Assembly (NCBI GenBank): GCA_013152545.1
Contig: JAADGF010000025.1
Coordinates: 1 to 55,074 of the forward strand
Direction: 5' to 3'
Length of the DNA stretch: 55,074 nt
DNA from: Gammaproteobacteria bacterium
GTDB taxonomy: Bacteria; Pseudomonadota; Gammaproteobacteria; SZUA-152
In this document: positions 35,845-47,700 of the stretch, in pieces
How positions within the stretch are numbered: the first letter of the stretch is position 1
Layout: each line of letters starts with the position of its first letter
Notes under the pieces: generated by a model
Told to the model about the DNA's origin: nothing
Seen by the model: the letters and a program-made list of their open reading frames with translations, nothing else
Database searches by the model: none
Position numbers and translations under genes: made by a program

Positions 35845-36394
35845 TTAGTGGCTGACTCTCTTAAGTATTTTATTGTTCAATGTTAGGTCGAAATTTGTCC
35901 GTGACGATTTATGGTAAATTGCTACTTCGTGTATGGCGAAAGAAATGTCGTGGTTGTTTTTCGCCTTTAAGGCCATTTCGGCTGCATGGTAATAAAACGA
36001 TCCTCTGTTGAGAGTTTACTACCGTGGTGAAGTAACATGATAGCGGTTATCCTGTTGTTTTATACCATATAATGAGGAGGGATATGTGGCGTATTAATGC
36101 CAAATTTAATAGCCATGCGGGTCTTATGTGTTATGTTTTGAAGGGGTACTCAAAAACGGGGTAAATTGTTGAACTCTGGCATTTATACGCCTGAAACCAT
36201 CCGTTGGCTACTCGTCATGAGTTGCCGTTGACCAGGATCAATGTCTGGAAAAAACTTACCTCGTCAGCCTCTGCGCTATTTGCGCGAGGAATTGGCAGTT
36301 AAAGAGAGTGATTACCCGGAGAATATCCTACATTAAGTCATTGCGTGTTGATGATGCAAAGCAATGATTGAGCCCCTCAAAAGTCTGAGAAAAG
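35845..36394. other. Gene-poor region upstream of uvrA
   Basis: Apart from one possible short open frame at 36084-36164, nothing is supportable. The uvrA promoter should lie just right of 35844. I cannot identify a LexA box (CTG-N10-CAG type) with confidence. Confidence 0.35.
36084..36164 (+). CDS. Possible 26-codon small ORF
   Basis: ATG at 36084 follows AATGAGGAGGGAT, an excellent match to the ribosome-binding consensus though closely spaced. The frame runs 26 codons to TAA at 36162-36164 (M-W-R-I-N-A-K-F-N-S-H-A-G-L-M...). The product is short, basic and unrecognised. The strong ribosome-binding site is the only support. It could be a leader peptide or chance. Confidence 0.25.
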   Translation: MWRINAKFNSHAGLMCYVLKGYSKTG

Positions 36395-36416
36395 CCCAAT
36401 AGTGTGTGCTATTGGG
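36395..36416 (-). terminator. Rho-independent terminator for the secretion operon
   Basis: Read on the minus strand, CCCAATAG and CTATTGGG form an 8-bp stem with a 6-nt loop, followed by CTTTTCT. It lies about 320 bases beyond the small protein gene at the 3' end of the tpsB-tpsA locus, so it may end that transcript. Confidence 0.55.
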
Positions 36417-36732
36417 TCTTCCTTGTTCGACCTACTACTCATCACAGTTTGTGGCGACGACGTAAAGATGCTTATTACGCATGTTGGATGAGTCATATTT
36501 GAAAATGTCACAGTACGACAGTCGCAATTGCATTACGTGGTTAACATGTCTGGGGGTTCAAGGCCCGTAACATTCACATCAGTATAAAAAATCGAATCTT
36601 GCATTTTCCCTGCATAGCAGGGTTTTGTTGATAACCGGACATCCTGATAATGCAAGCGATCCTTAATGCGGCGGAAAGTACGGCGCTTTTTCGCCCACCA
36701 ATGCTGTGTGGAGAATTGCGACCTAAACCATG

Positions 36733-36978
36733 TTATTGAATGGTTTTGCAGGCTGAGTTGTTGGGGTCATATGCACAACATGCGGCGGTTATGCTGTGAT
36801 CTGAACCCATTACCTGATTATACACATCGGGTTCATTTTCTTGTAAATATTCGCACATGAGTTCGGTTGCGTTTTGTCCGCTGGTTGAAGCAGTGCCAAG
36901 TAATAGACCAAATATGGCTAACCCGGCTATTCCCCCCAGTATAATGAATGCATCCCGAAAAGCGGCTAGAGTGTTCAT
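36733..36978 (-). CDS. Small membrane-anchored cysteine-rich protein, unknown
   Basis: An 81-aa protein with one hydrophobic segment (about residues 10-30, rich in Gly/Leu/Ile) and a polar tail containing four cysteines (42, 67, 68, 77) in an acidic, Asn-rich context. The segment could be a signal anchor or an uncleaved signal peptide placing the cysteines in the periplasm, where disulfides could form. AGGAGG lies about 7 nt before the ATG on the coding strand, which strongly supports it as a real gene. It lies 215 bp downstream of tpsA on the same strand and may belong to that operon. I know no family for it. Confidence 0.65.
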   Translation of the reverse strand: MNTLAAFRDAFIILGGIAGLAIFGLLLGTASTSGQNATELMCEYLQENEPDVYNQVMGSDHSITAACCAYDPNNSACKTIQ

Positions 36979-37193
36979 TTAATCATCCTCCTGATCGTTG
37001 GTTTTTATGTGAATGTAACTTGACCTTGGGTTTAGTGCTAAATCACTCAGGGTGCTATTCTCCGGGTTTCATTGCGTAATAAAAAACGGCACTGAAACTC
37101 GAATGTTTTAGAGTGATTTTTTAAATGCTGTGTTCGCTTGTGACCAAGTTTTTTTCATTGCCCTGTTTTCCATTAGGAAAAGCAGTTGTTAAG

Positions 37194-39866
37194 TTAATTA
37201 AGTTTTTGGTCTCTGTTAATTTGACAGTCAGCGTTGAACTGCTGCATGGATAATAACAAGCTTTCGTTGGAAAGGTTATGAGCTGTGGTAATATTATTGC
37301 CATGTATGTTTTTATTTTGTGAAACGCTGTAGCGGTATTCGCTTGGTAATATACTTATAGTCGCGGGATCCAGTGTGTCATGAGATATTACGGTTAAATT
37401 GCTATGGGAGTCTTGTTTCGCCGCATTACAGGTTGTTGTAAATAGCTTGGAGGTATCAATGACATTGATTGGTAATTTCTCTAAACTGCTTTTGATGTCT
37501 CTATCCGCGTGAATGTTTTTTTCACCATTTATGCCCACTTCCGATGTAGCGTCGATCGTGTTATTGTCGGTCATCACTAATGTTTTGGCAGAAATACCAA
37601 TGTCGCCTCCATTGCCTGAAAAAGCCGTAGCGCTGATATTGCTGTTGTCTAAAACAAATAAGTCAGAGCTAATATTGATGTTGCCTCCGTTACCGTTGTC
37701 CGTTTTTACTGAACTAGTGATATCGCTGTTTTGTATAATCAAGGCTGCGCCGCTGGTAATGTTAATATTGCCACCATTGGCTTGGGTTGCCTGTGCGGTT
37801 ATTTTTGCATTGTCAAATGTCGCATAATTAGTGTCGATCTCAATATTGCCTGATTCACCTGAATTCTCAAAACCAAAAACGCTATTGGATTCAGCCTCAA
37901 TGATGGCTTGATCTGTTACTATGAGTCTGTTCGATGTAATGTTTATTAAACCTGCCGCTGCACCGTTGGAAAAAAAGTCTGCCACTGATGTCACTGTAGC
38001 GGTGCTTGATATTTTGCTTTGCGCTAGACTGGTTGCTGTTTCAATATCACTGCCATCTGCAATTGCAGCTTCAAAAACAGTATTGTTAACGCCGCTAAGT
38101 TCTATGGACTGAGCTTGCAGTGTGATATCGCCAGAAGCAATACCTTGGCCGCCAAATTCAACTTGGTTGGCTACTTGGGCACCGTTTAAAATTTTTATTG
38201 AATTGGCTTTAATGAAAATGTTTGAGTTGCCACCAGCCGTCTTAATGCTAGATAGGTTAAACTTGTTGGTTATTACATTAGCTGTAGGTGAAGCGCCGGT
38301 GATCAGCACGTTATTTAGGTTGTTAATAGTGATGCTTCCTGAGCCGCTGCCAGCAGTATTTTCTGAAATAATCGCTGATCCTGATTCCACAGTAATATTC
38401 TGGGAATTAATTTGAATATCACCGGAAAAGCCAAATGTTGTGTTTGTTCGTATTCGTGCGATATTCGATATGGTCAAATCTGTGGTGGTGATATCAATAT
38501 TGCCTGTGTTATTTCCATTGAGAATGCTATAGCCTGCATCAATGCCAGTGAAGTCCCCACTAAAAACTTTGTTGAAATCAAATATTTCAGGGTTTTTTGG
38601 GGCTTCTAATCCAACGATGTTTATGTAGTCTGCGGTAATGTTTATATCACCGGATTCACCTTCGCCAAAAACCCAGTTTGCGGCGGTTGTTATTGCCGAG
38701 GCGTTTGAGATGTTGAGGGTTTCTGTCTTGTTGATTGTTATTGCGCCGCTATTGCCGGTGGAGCTTGTGCTGGTGCTGATTTTGCTTCTTTCGTTGATGT
38801 CGATATGTTTTGCGTCAATGCTGATATTGCCGGCATTGCCAGTACTGAGGGATTCGGTTTCTGATTGGATAGCGGATTGGTTTTGTACGCTGAGTTGATG
38901 GGTTTCGATGGTTATGCCGCCAGGTGTGCCACTGGCGGCTGGCTTGAGGTCGGCGGTAATTTTTGATTGCTTATCGACGGTTATACTGTCGTTGGTTTTG
39001 ATGTCTATGTTGGGCATTGTTTGTGTGGCAGATACCATGGTGTCGGCGGAAATAGTGGCGCTCTGTAATGTTAATTGGTTGCCACGAATGACCACGCGTC
39101 CGCCAGTATTGCCGCTGGCGTCAATCGTTGATTCCGAGCTTAAGTTGATATTAGCATAGTTAACGAATGCCGTTGGATCGGTATCTTCCGGCGTGATATC
39201 CATTTCACCTTGTGAGGCCGCGCTAGCGATATTAACACGGCCATTCGGTGCGCTTAGTTTAGCGCCTTGTGTCAGGGAAATATCGCCGCCGATAATAGAC
39301 AGAGTATTGCCTTCGTTGACCGCTATTTGGGCACCATTAAGTGTAATTGTACCAATATTGTCGTCCATAAAACCGAAGGCTGAGGCCGCGGCGACGGATA
39401 AGGTTGTGTCTAGGGTGAGATCGGCATAAAAATGTTTGTTGTCGTCAAATTTTAGGTAATCGGCGGTGGTGGCATGAAAAGAACCAGTGATATTGACTGT
39501 GGCATTGGGACCGAATAAGATGCCGTGCGGATTCATTAAGAACAAGTTAGCGCCAGTAATAGAACTACTGATGGTGCCGTCAATCCTGGATGGGCTGTTA
39601 TCAGTAATACGGCCGAAAATATTTTGAACCGTCGTGGGACCAGAAAAATTGGCAGATTCGTTTTGATTTAAATCGAATTTGCTGAAGCTATGAAACAAAT
39701 TGTCACCTTTTATTTGGCCCATGTTGGCAGTGATTTCGTAGTTAGGGCCTGCTAAAGGGGGCGCGGTACCGAGACTGCCGTCCAGGACAACGTCTGCGTG
39801 TACGGCAGAGGCTAGACAAGTGCAGAGCGCAAGTTCTGCTTGCAGCCAATTGTATTTGCTTTTCAT
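37194..39866 (-). CDS. TpsA exoprotein of a two-partner secretion system (filamentous haemagglutinin-like)
   Basis: An 890-aa secreted protein. A signal peptide (cleavage near V-H-A) leads into the TPS secretion domain of about 250 residues, with F-H-S-F-S-K-F, N-I-F-G-R-I-T and the N-P-H-G-I-L-F-G-P-N-A motif recognised by the TpsB partner. The rest is repetitive beta-helix sequence rich in N, S, T and G, with recurring 'G-N-I-x-I' turns. The mature chain has only two cysteines, Cys813 and Cys881, both near the C-terminus. A disulfide-closed anchor there is plausible by analogy with HMW1-type adhesins. The C-terminal region from Cys813 resembles the tail of the cyanobacterial/marine TPS family. 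A surface adhesin role is inferred. The transporter gene is 49 bp upstream. Confidence 0.9.
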   Translation of the reverse strand: MKSKYNWLQAELALCTCLASAVHADVVLDGSLGTAPPLAGPNYEITANMGQIKGDNLFHSFSKFDLNQNESANFSGPTTVQNIFGRITDNSPSRIDGTISSSITGANLFLMNPHGILFGPNATVNITGSFHATTADYLKFDDNKHFYADLTLDTTLSVAAASAFGFMDDNIGTITLNGAQIAVNEGNTLSIIGGDISLTQGAKLSAPNGRVNIASAASQGEMDITPEDTDPTAFVNYANINLSSESTIDASGNTGGRVVIRGNQLTLQSATISADTMVSATQTMPNIDIKTNDSITVDKQSKITADLKPAASGTPGGITIETHQLSVQNQSAIQSETESLSTGNAGNISIDAKHIDINERSKISTSTSSTGNSGAITINKTETLNISNASAITTAANWVFGEGESGDINITADYINIVGLEAPKNPEIFDFNKVFSGDFTGIDAGYSILNGNNTGNIDITTTDLTISNIARIRTNTTFGFSGDIQINSQNITVESGSAIISENTAGSGSGSITINNLNNVLITGASPTANVITNKFNLSSIKTAGGNSNIFIKANSIKILNGAQVANQVEFGGQGIASGDITLQAQSIELSGVNNTVFEAAIADGSDIETATSLAQSKISSTATVTSVADFFSNGAAAGLINITSNRLIVTDQAIIEAESNSVFGFENSGESGNIEIDTNYATFDNAKITAQATQANGGNINITSGAALIIQNSDITSSVKTDNGNGGNINISSDLFVLDNSNISATAFSGNGGDIGISAKTLVMTDNNTIDATSEVGINGEKNIHADRDIKSSLEKLPINVIDTSKLFTTTCNAAKQDSHSNLTVISHDTLDPATISILPSEYRYSVSQNKNIHGNNITTAHNLSNESLLLSMQQFNADCQINRDQKLN

Positions 39867-39915
39867 AGTAAGCGTCTCACTGCAGCTGTTTCGTTTGAGT
39901 TTGTGGTATGCGCGT

Positions 39916-41652
39916 TCATAGCAGGTTCGCCACTAGGTTAATTTGCACACCGTCGTCCTGTAAAGTATTATCAGGGGTATTCTCCAAATCTTTCAGTGGT
40001 TGTGCCCAGACTATTTCAGCGGCTATTCTGTTACGCCATGACCATTTCAGGCCGATACCAATACTGTATAGGGTTTGTGTTTCTTCGCTGCTTTTCTCCC
40101 ACGCGCGGCCGTAGTCCAGAAATCCTAATATTTGCACTTCTTGTTGGCTTGAACTGCTCTTGTAGATAGGGTGGCGAATTTCCCCGGATGCTACGAAGCC
40201 GTTGTCTCGCACCAATTGATTTTCCCGGTAACCGCGTACGGTATTACTGCCGCCCACAGCGAATTTCTCCATGGGTATTAATTGATTGGAGGCGCGTTGT
40301 AAGTCGCTGCGAAAAATGATTTGTGTCTGTGATGGTGCATAACGTTTCGCCCATTGTAATTGCAACAACCAAGCTGTAAAGCGGCTGTCGGGATTTGTTT
40401 TATTGATTGTTGAATTCAATGCGTTCAGACCAATGCTCAGGGAATGGCGTATGGAAAAAACCTGGTTGTTTTTAAATTTCAACCAGGATTGGCCGAGGCG
40501 CACTGCGGTTATTCGGCTATCACCGTTATTACTAGCACTCGAGTTTAAAAATGTAATGGGTTTACCGTTAAGGAATGTTGTACTGCGTCGTTTGTCTAAG
40601 TTAATTGATATAATATGCTCTTGTGACGATGTTTTTGATAGCGGGAACGTAGCACCCAACGTGGCGGTATACGATTCGTTGTCAATATTTGTATTGGCAT
40701 TTTTGGTGATATTTTCTACAATTCTCGTGTCGCTGGTTTCATAAGCAACATTGAGTTTTGTGTCATTAGCCGATAGCGGCCAATTGTAGCTAATGTAACT
40801 GTTTTGCAAGCCTTCAGTAATGCTATAGTTCGCCTTGATGTCATCACCATTACCGCTGAGGTTTATATGGCTGAACTCCAGCCGGGCTTGTGCTTCCCCT
40901 ACACTGGGTGGCCGGTGGTTGTTGACGCTTAGCGCCAGGCTGTAGGGTTTTTCTTCGGTAATTGCTATATTGAGAATGCTCTCGCCACGCGTGTCGCCGG
41001 GTCCCAGGTTAGCGTTAATGCGTTTGATGCGAGGGTCTTGTTGCAATAGATAAAGACGTTCTTGCAATTTACTGAGATCCAAAGGCTGGTGGTGGTCTAA
41101 GCGAATACGGCTGGAGATGTAATTATTGTTGAGCCGGCCTTTATTGGAAACAATGATATTAGTTAGTTGTCCCTCGGTGATTTTTATTTGTAAAATGCCT
41201 TGTGTAACATCCTGGTCGGGTATGATGGCACCGGAGTTTATATAGCCGTTGCTGATGTAGTGTTGCGTGATGGCAATGCGTATTTGTTGTAGCTCTAACG
41301 TGTCAACTTTGCGGCCAATATAGTCTTTGACGACATTGGTTAATTGTTCTTGGGTAAATTCAGTATTACCTTGGAATTGTATTTTTTTGATGTTGATTTG
41401 AAGTGTTTCCGATAATTTTTTATCAGTCGGGTCAGGTTTTTTTATGACTGGTAGTTGTAAGTGAGGCTGTGGTTTGGGTTCAAATGGGTTGTTTTTTAAG
41501 ATATCGGAGCGTTCCTTGCCTGGGTAGCTGAAAGGTATGATTTGCTCTTGAGCCGTTGCAGTTTTTGCGGTCAAAACAGTGAATAGGAAACACGCCCATT
41601 GTAGGTAAGTGATTAGGTGTCCATACCGATTTAATAAGGTGCATTTTTCCAT
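39916..41652 (-). CDS. TpsB outer-membrane transporter (ShlB/FhaC/HecB family)
   Basis: A 578-aa outer-membrane protein that recognises the TPS domain of its partner in the periplasm and passes it through a 16-stranded Omp85-type barrel. After a signal peptide (cleavage near T-A-T-A) come two POTRA domains (about residues 88-240; first one with I-K-K-I-Q-F-Q-G-N-T-E-F). The barrel carries the conserved loop-6 motif R-G-Y-R-E-N-Q (about residues 475-481). The protein ends in a beta strand with L-V-A-N-L-L. tpsB precedes tpsA on the same strand, and the two surely form one operon. The gap of 270 bp upstream, before the BTAD regulator's stop, should hold the promoter. Confidence 0.93.
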   Translation of the reverse strand: MEKCTLLNRYGHLITYLQWACFLFTVLTAKTATAQEQIIPFSYPGKERSDILKNNPFEPKPQPHLQLPVIKKPDPTDKKLSETLQINIKKIQFQGNTEFTQEQLTNVVKDYIGRKVDTLELQQIRIAITQHYISNGYINSGAIIPDQDVTQGILQIKITEGQLTNIIVSNKGRLNNNYISSRIRLDHHQPLDLSKLQERLYLLQQDPRIKRINANLGPGDTRGESILNIAITEEKPYSLALSVNNHRPPSVGEAQARLEFSHINLSGNGDDIKANYSITEGLQNSYISYNWPLSANDTKLNVAYETSDTRIVENITKNANTNIDNESYTATLGATFPLSKTSSQEHIISINLDKRRSTTFLNGKPITFLNSSASNNGDSRITAVRLGQSWLKFKNNQVFSIRHSLSIGLNALNSTINKTNPDSRFTAWLLQLQWAKRYAPSQTQIIFRSDLQRASNQLIPMEKFAVGGSNTVRGYRENQLVRDNGFVASGEIRHPIYKSSSSQQEVQILGFLDYGRAWEKSSEETQTLYSIGIGLKWSWRNRIAAEIVWAQPLKDLENTPDNTLQDDGVQINLVANLL

Positions 41653-41922
41653 TGAGAGATATTTTGCGAAAATAAAAGTTGTTTTTATAATAAAGTCAGT
41701 AAAGGTTGCTTGATCAGTATTGTTGTTAAGCGCCGCGCAGTTAATGGTTTGTTAGCGCTATTTAGTCGCACTACTGTGTTGTTGTGTAATGCGGAGGCAT
41801 TATAGGTTTCAGGCCGATTTTGCTCAATCATTATTGTACGAATTGTTAATATTTCACATGATGTATGCGACAAAGTTAACGTTTGACCGGTTGTATTTTA
41901 TTGTTTGCTAATAAAGGAGCGC

Positions 41923-42864
41923 CTACTGAGCTTGCCTCAGAATGTTGTGGTAGAGGTTTGTGCTGTCGGGTGATGGTGCGATACCGAGTAGCGCGTCAAG
42001 CAGACGTGTGCATTGCTGGTACATGGCGATTGCTTCAGCATAACGGTTTTTAACAGCGTAACATTTCATTAACCTAATATAAAGCTCCTCCTGTAGCGGG
42101 TTTATTTCAATGCCTTTTCGGTAGAATTGCATGGCTAAGTCGCAACGATTAATGTGTTCAAAATAATCGCAAATTAACATCAGGCAGTTGGAAAATTTAT
42201 TGTTGATTTTATCTCGATAGGCAATATACCAGGGTTGTTCATCTTCGTTGCCCAGGAACGGGCCCTGGTAGAGCTGCAATGCTTGGTTAGCAAGTTGCGT
42301 GATTGATCTGTGATCATTCCCTTGTTTGTTTATATTGTCTTTCAATTCGTTGAGGGTTTTTTCCAGTTCCCATACGTCGACCCAGCATTGTTGGCTATTC
42401 AAGGTTAAATGACTATCGTTTAGTAACAGGGCATCACCCCCCAGAAGTTTACGTAATCTGTGTAGTGTGACGGAGAAGGATGTGTGTGCAACATCGCCAT
42501 CAGCGTCGGGCCATATGGCATCGCTGATGCGAACTTCACCCACTGATCTGCCACCGAATGCGATTAATACTTTTAACAGTTCATTCGGTTTACGGTGTCC
42601 TTTGTTATGACTGTTTTTATGTTTATTATTTACTGAAAGTGAATAATGCCCGAGGGTGTTTATCATAATTGGGTATTGATATGACGCTTCTACGTTGCAT
42701 TCGGCAATATTTGCAATGCTGTTTAGCGGTGCATTGGTATTTGCTGATGTATTAATGGGTGTTGTATCGTTAAGCTTTGGTGTCGGGTTTGTAAAATTGT
42801 GTTCAATGTATTCAATAGGGTTGCTGATTTTTTGCGTTAATTGTTGCACTCTTTGTATTGCCAT
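41923..42864 (-). CDS. BTAD-domain transcriptional regulator (SARP-like)
   Basis: A 313-aa regulator from the ATG at 42864. A TTG start 72 bases upstream is open but has no ribosome-binding site. After a low-complexity, Asn-rich N-terminus, a winged-helix OmpR-type DNA-binding domain spans about residues 75-145 (K-P-N-E-L-L-K-V-L-I-A-F-G-G-R-S-V, then T-S-F-S-V-T-L-H-R-L-R-K-L-L-G). A bacterial transcriptional activation domain of helical repeats follows (about 160-310; F-L-G-N-E-D-E-Q-P-W, L-Q-E-E-L-Y-I-R-L-M). This arrangement typifies actinobacterial SARP regulators and is less frequent in gammaproteobacteria. The gene lies just upstream of tpsB on the same strand, so regulation of the secretion locus is a reasonable inference. 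Confidence 0.85.
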   Translation of the reverse strand: MAIQRVQQLTQKISNPIEYIEHNFTNPTPKLNDTTPINTSANTNAPLNSIANIAECNVEASYQYPIMINTLGHYSLSVNNKHKNSHNKGHRKPNELLKVLIAFGGRSVGEVRISDAIWPDADGDVAHTSFSVTLHRLRKLLGGDALLLNDSHLTLNSQQCWVDVWELEKTLNELKDNINKQGNDHRSITQLANQALQLYQGPFLGNEDEQPWYIAYRDKINNKFSNCLMLICDYFEHINRCDLAMQFYRKGIEINPLQEELYIRLMKCYAVKNRYAEAIAMYQQCTRLLDALLGIAPSPDSTNLYHNILRQAQ

Positions 42865-43333
42865 GGAAGTGAGTACCTCTGTCAATGTGAAGATAAATAA
42901 ACCAGATTTATGGATGTGACACGCCGAAAACGACAAGGGTTTAGTGGTTGGTTAATTATTTTGACGTTATACTGTGTGGCGTGATTTCATGTGTTGTGGA
43001 TAGTCTTGCTGGCGGTGTTTGGTGATATTTTCTTCTATACTGTGACGTTTAAGCTTTAGGTGTACAGGTTGATTCGACCGCAACTGTACCTCATACTTGT
43101 TTCAGGAAAAGGCAAAATGATGGCTACTAACTGTGGGATTATTGCCAGGTATTTCGATATGGTGATGGGGGAAGGGTTTGCAACGATGCCGAAAGTCTAA
43201 ATGTTACGGCTGTATTAAGGTCTGGGAACGGAATAACTGACATTAATTAAAGTGTTCGGCTTTGTTGCTTGAGTTGTTTAAGTTATTTGGGTTGCTTGAC
43301 CTTCCGTTCCCAAGTCACCATAAAAAAGCTTGT
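42865..43333. other. Intergenic region between gltD and the BTAD regulator
   Basis: No gene is supportable in these 469 bases. An 11-bp perfect inverted repeat (TGGGAACGGAA at 43223-43233 and its complement at 43302-43312) with a 68-bp interior lies next to the gltD stop. It could be a remnant of another terminal-repeat element or chance. No clear intrinsic terminator for gltD is seen. Confidence 0.4.
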
Positions 43334-44743
<1,410 letters not shown>

Positions 44744-44791
44744 TTATAGTTTGTCTTTTTGGTTCATTTTTAAATGTTAGAAGTGAAAAGC

Positions 44792-47700
44792 TTATGCTGC
44801 CAGCGTTTTTAAGTCATTTAGCAAGGCGTCCAGTTCAGCTGCCTTGGGTGTGATTAACCAGAATTTTTGTAACCAAGTTTTGTAGTCGTTTAAAATAGTT
44901 TGGCCGCGTTCGCTGGCTGTTTCAGTGACAAATTCGTGGATTAGGTCATATAAATAGTTGCGATATTGCTCCATTGATTCAGGTGTCAGGCGCTGGATAT
45001 CAATCAGTTCATGATTATATCGGTCTACGAAGGTGTTATTTTCGTCCAGCACAAAAGCCAAGCCGCCGGTCATGCCTGCGCCAAAGTTTATACCGCTGGA
45101 GCCGAGCACCGTTATAACGCCGCCGGTCATGTATTCGCAACCATGATCACCGATACCTTCTACTATTGCCAAAGCACCGGAATTTCGTACGCCAAAACGT
45201 TCCCCTGCCAGACCTGCGGCAAATAATCGACCGCCAGTAGCACCATAAAGGCAAGTATTACCGATAATGCAGGTTTCGTGACTTTTATAGCAGCTTTCTT
45301 TGGGGGGGCATATAACCAGCTTGCCACCAGCCATGCCTTTACCAACATAGTCGTTGGCATCGCCTGTCAGTGTCATATGCAGCCCACCGGCATTCCAGAC
45401 ACCAAAGCTTTGCCCTGCTGTGCCGGTCAGTTTAATGTGTACGGGGGTGTCGCACATGCCCAGGTCACCGTAGCGCACCGCAATTTCGCCGGACAAACGG
45501 GCGCCGATGGAGCGATTAGTGTTACGAACGGTATAGCTGAATTCGCCACCGCTTTTGTTTTCAATGGCATTGAGAGTATCGCGCACCATTTGCTCTGCCA
45601 ATTCGCCATGATCAAAGGGCGCATTTTTAGGTGATTCGCAAAACTGAGGTTTGTGTTTTGCAATGCCACCATCGGATAGGATGGCGGACAAGTCCAGACG
45701 TTGCTGTTTGGCGGTAAAGCCTTCCGCTGCTTCGAGCAGATCAACACGGCCGATAATGTCCGTGAGTTTTTTAGCACCTAGTTGCGCTAACAATTCGCGT
45801 ACATGTTGGGCAACAAATTTGAAATAATTCATCACCATGTCCACTTTGCCAATAAAATGATCCATGCGCAACACATTGTCTTGAGTGGCAATGCCCGTTG
45901 CACAATTATTTAAGTGGCAAATGCGCAGGTATTTGCAGCCCATGGCGACCATTGGTGCGGTGCCGAATCCGAAACTTTCGGCGCCTAATATAGCGGCTTT
46001 GATGACGTCCAGGCCGGTCTTCAGGCCACCGTCGGTTTGCAAGCGTACTTTGCCACGCAAATCGTTGGCGCGTAATATTTGATGGGTTTCGGTGAGGCCT
46101 AGTTCCCACGGGCTACCAGCGTAGTGCACGGACGTGAGCGGACTGGCGCCAGTGCCGCCATCATGTCCAGCAATGGTGATTAAGTCTGCATAGGCTTTGG
46201 CAACACCCGCAGCGATGGTGCCTACACCTGCTTCGGCTACCAGTTTCACTGAGACTAAGCCTTCAGGGTTGACTTGTTTCAAGTCGAATATCAATTGTGC
46301 CAGATCTTCGATGGAATAAATGTCGTGATGTGGTGGTGGTGAGATTAATGATACGCCGGGTTTGCAGAAGCGTAAGCGCGCAATTAAATCGTTTACTTTT
46401 TTACCGGGCAGTTGTCCGCCTTCGCCGGGTTTGGCGCCTTGTGCCACTTTAATTTGCATCACGTCAGCATTGCGCAAATAAGCTGGAGTAACACCGAAAC
46501 GGCCCGAGGCAACTTGCTTTATTTTAGAGCGTTTGTCGTTATTGTAACGGCTTTGGTCTTCACCGCCTTCGCCTGAGTTTGAGCGCCCTCCCAAGCGGTT
46601 CATTGCCTGAGCGAGCGTTTCATGCGCTTCCGGTGACAATGCCCCCAGTGACATAGCGGCACTATCGAAACGCACCACAATGTCCTCAACGGATTCCACC
46701 TCTTTAATGGCGATAGCGTGAGTGTTTGTGCGTAGTTTTAACAGATCCCGGAAGGCCAGCACCGGTCGGTTCTCCACTAAATCAGCAAAAACTTTGTATT
46801 GCTGGTAGTCACCGCTTTTAACGGCCGTTTGTAATGCGTATACCACGTTTGGGTTATATGCATGGTCTTCCCCGCCATGAACAAATTTCAAGATGCCGCC
46901 CTGGCTGATATTTTTTCTTACGTTCCAGGCGAGCTTTGCCAATTTGCGTTGGTCATCTTCCAAATCATCGAAGTTGCTGCCTTGCAATCGGTTGGTTGTG
47001 CCAGTGAAGCATTTATCGACCACTTCATCGTGTAAGCCGACGGACTCAAATAATTGTGCACCGCGATAACTGCTAATGGTGGAAATACCCATTTTTGAGG
47101 TGATTTTGTAAAGCCCTTTATTGATGCCAGTACGGTAGTTGCGCATTAAGTCTGCGCTATTGCGAGCTTTGATTTCGCCACTGAGTTGCAGGGAGGTGAT
47201 GCATTCATAGGCGAGATAAGGATGAATGGCCGTTGCACCATAACCTAATAATACCGCGAAGTGGTGTGAGTCCCGAGCGGTAGCGGTATCCACTATAATG
47301 TTGGTGTTGCAACGCAGGCCCTCATGAATCAGTCGGTGGTGTACGGCACCAACGGCTAGCAAGGCATGCACCGGAAGCGTATCATTGTTAAAATTACGAT
47401 CTGATAAAATGAGAATCACTTTGCCGTTACGTGCGGCATCAACAGATTGCTGGCAAATGTCTTCCACCGTGTTACGCAAGTTACTGGAAACAGGGTAATT
47501 TAAGTCGATGCATTGATGCGCATAATCACTGCTCCCCAAGGACAGCAACTGGTTAAATTTATTGTTTGACAGGATGGGTGAGTCAATTAACAATCGCTTG
47601 GCGTGTTCTGGGCTTTCAGTAAACATGTTTTTTTCACGCCCAATGCAGGTTGCCAATGACATGACGATTTGTTCTCGCAACGGGTCAATGGCGGGGTTGG

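Noticed and set aside
37513..39429. Several hydrophobic plus-strand frames opposite tpsA
   Set aside because: They are mirror images of the repetitive beta-helix coding sequence and arise from its codon pattern.
41685..41873. 62-codon minus-strand frame between tpsB and the BTAD gene
   Set aside because: Low-support frame in a likely promoter region, with no ribosome-binding site or recognisable sequence.
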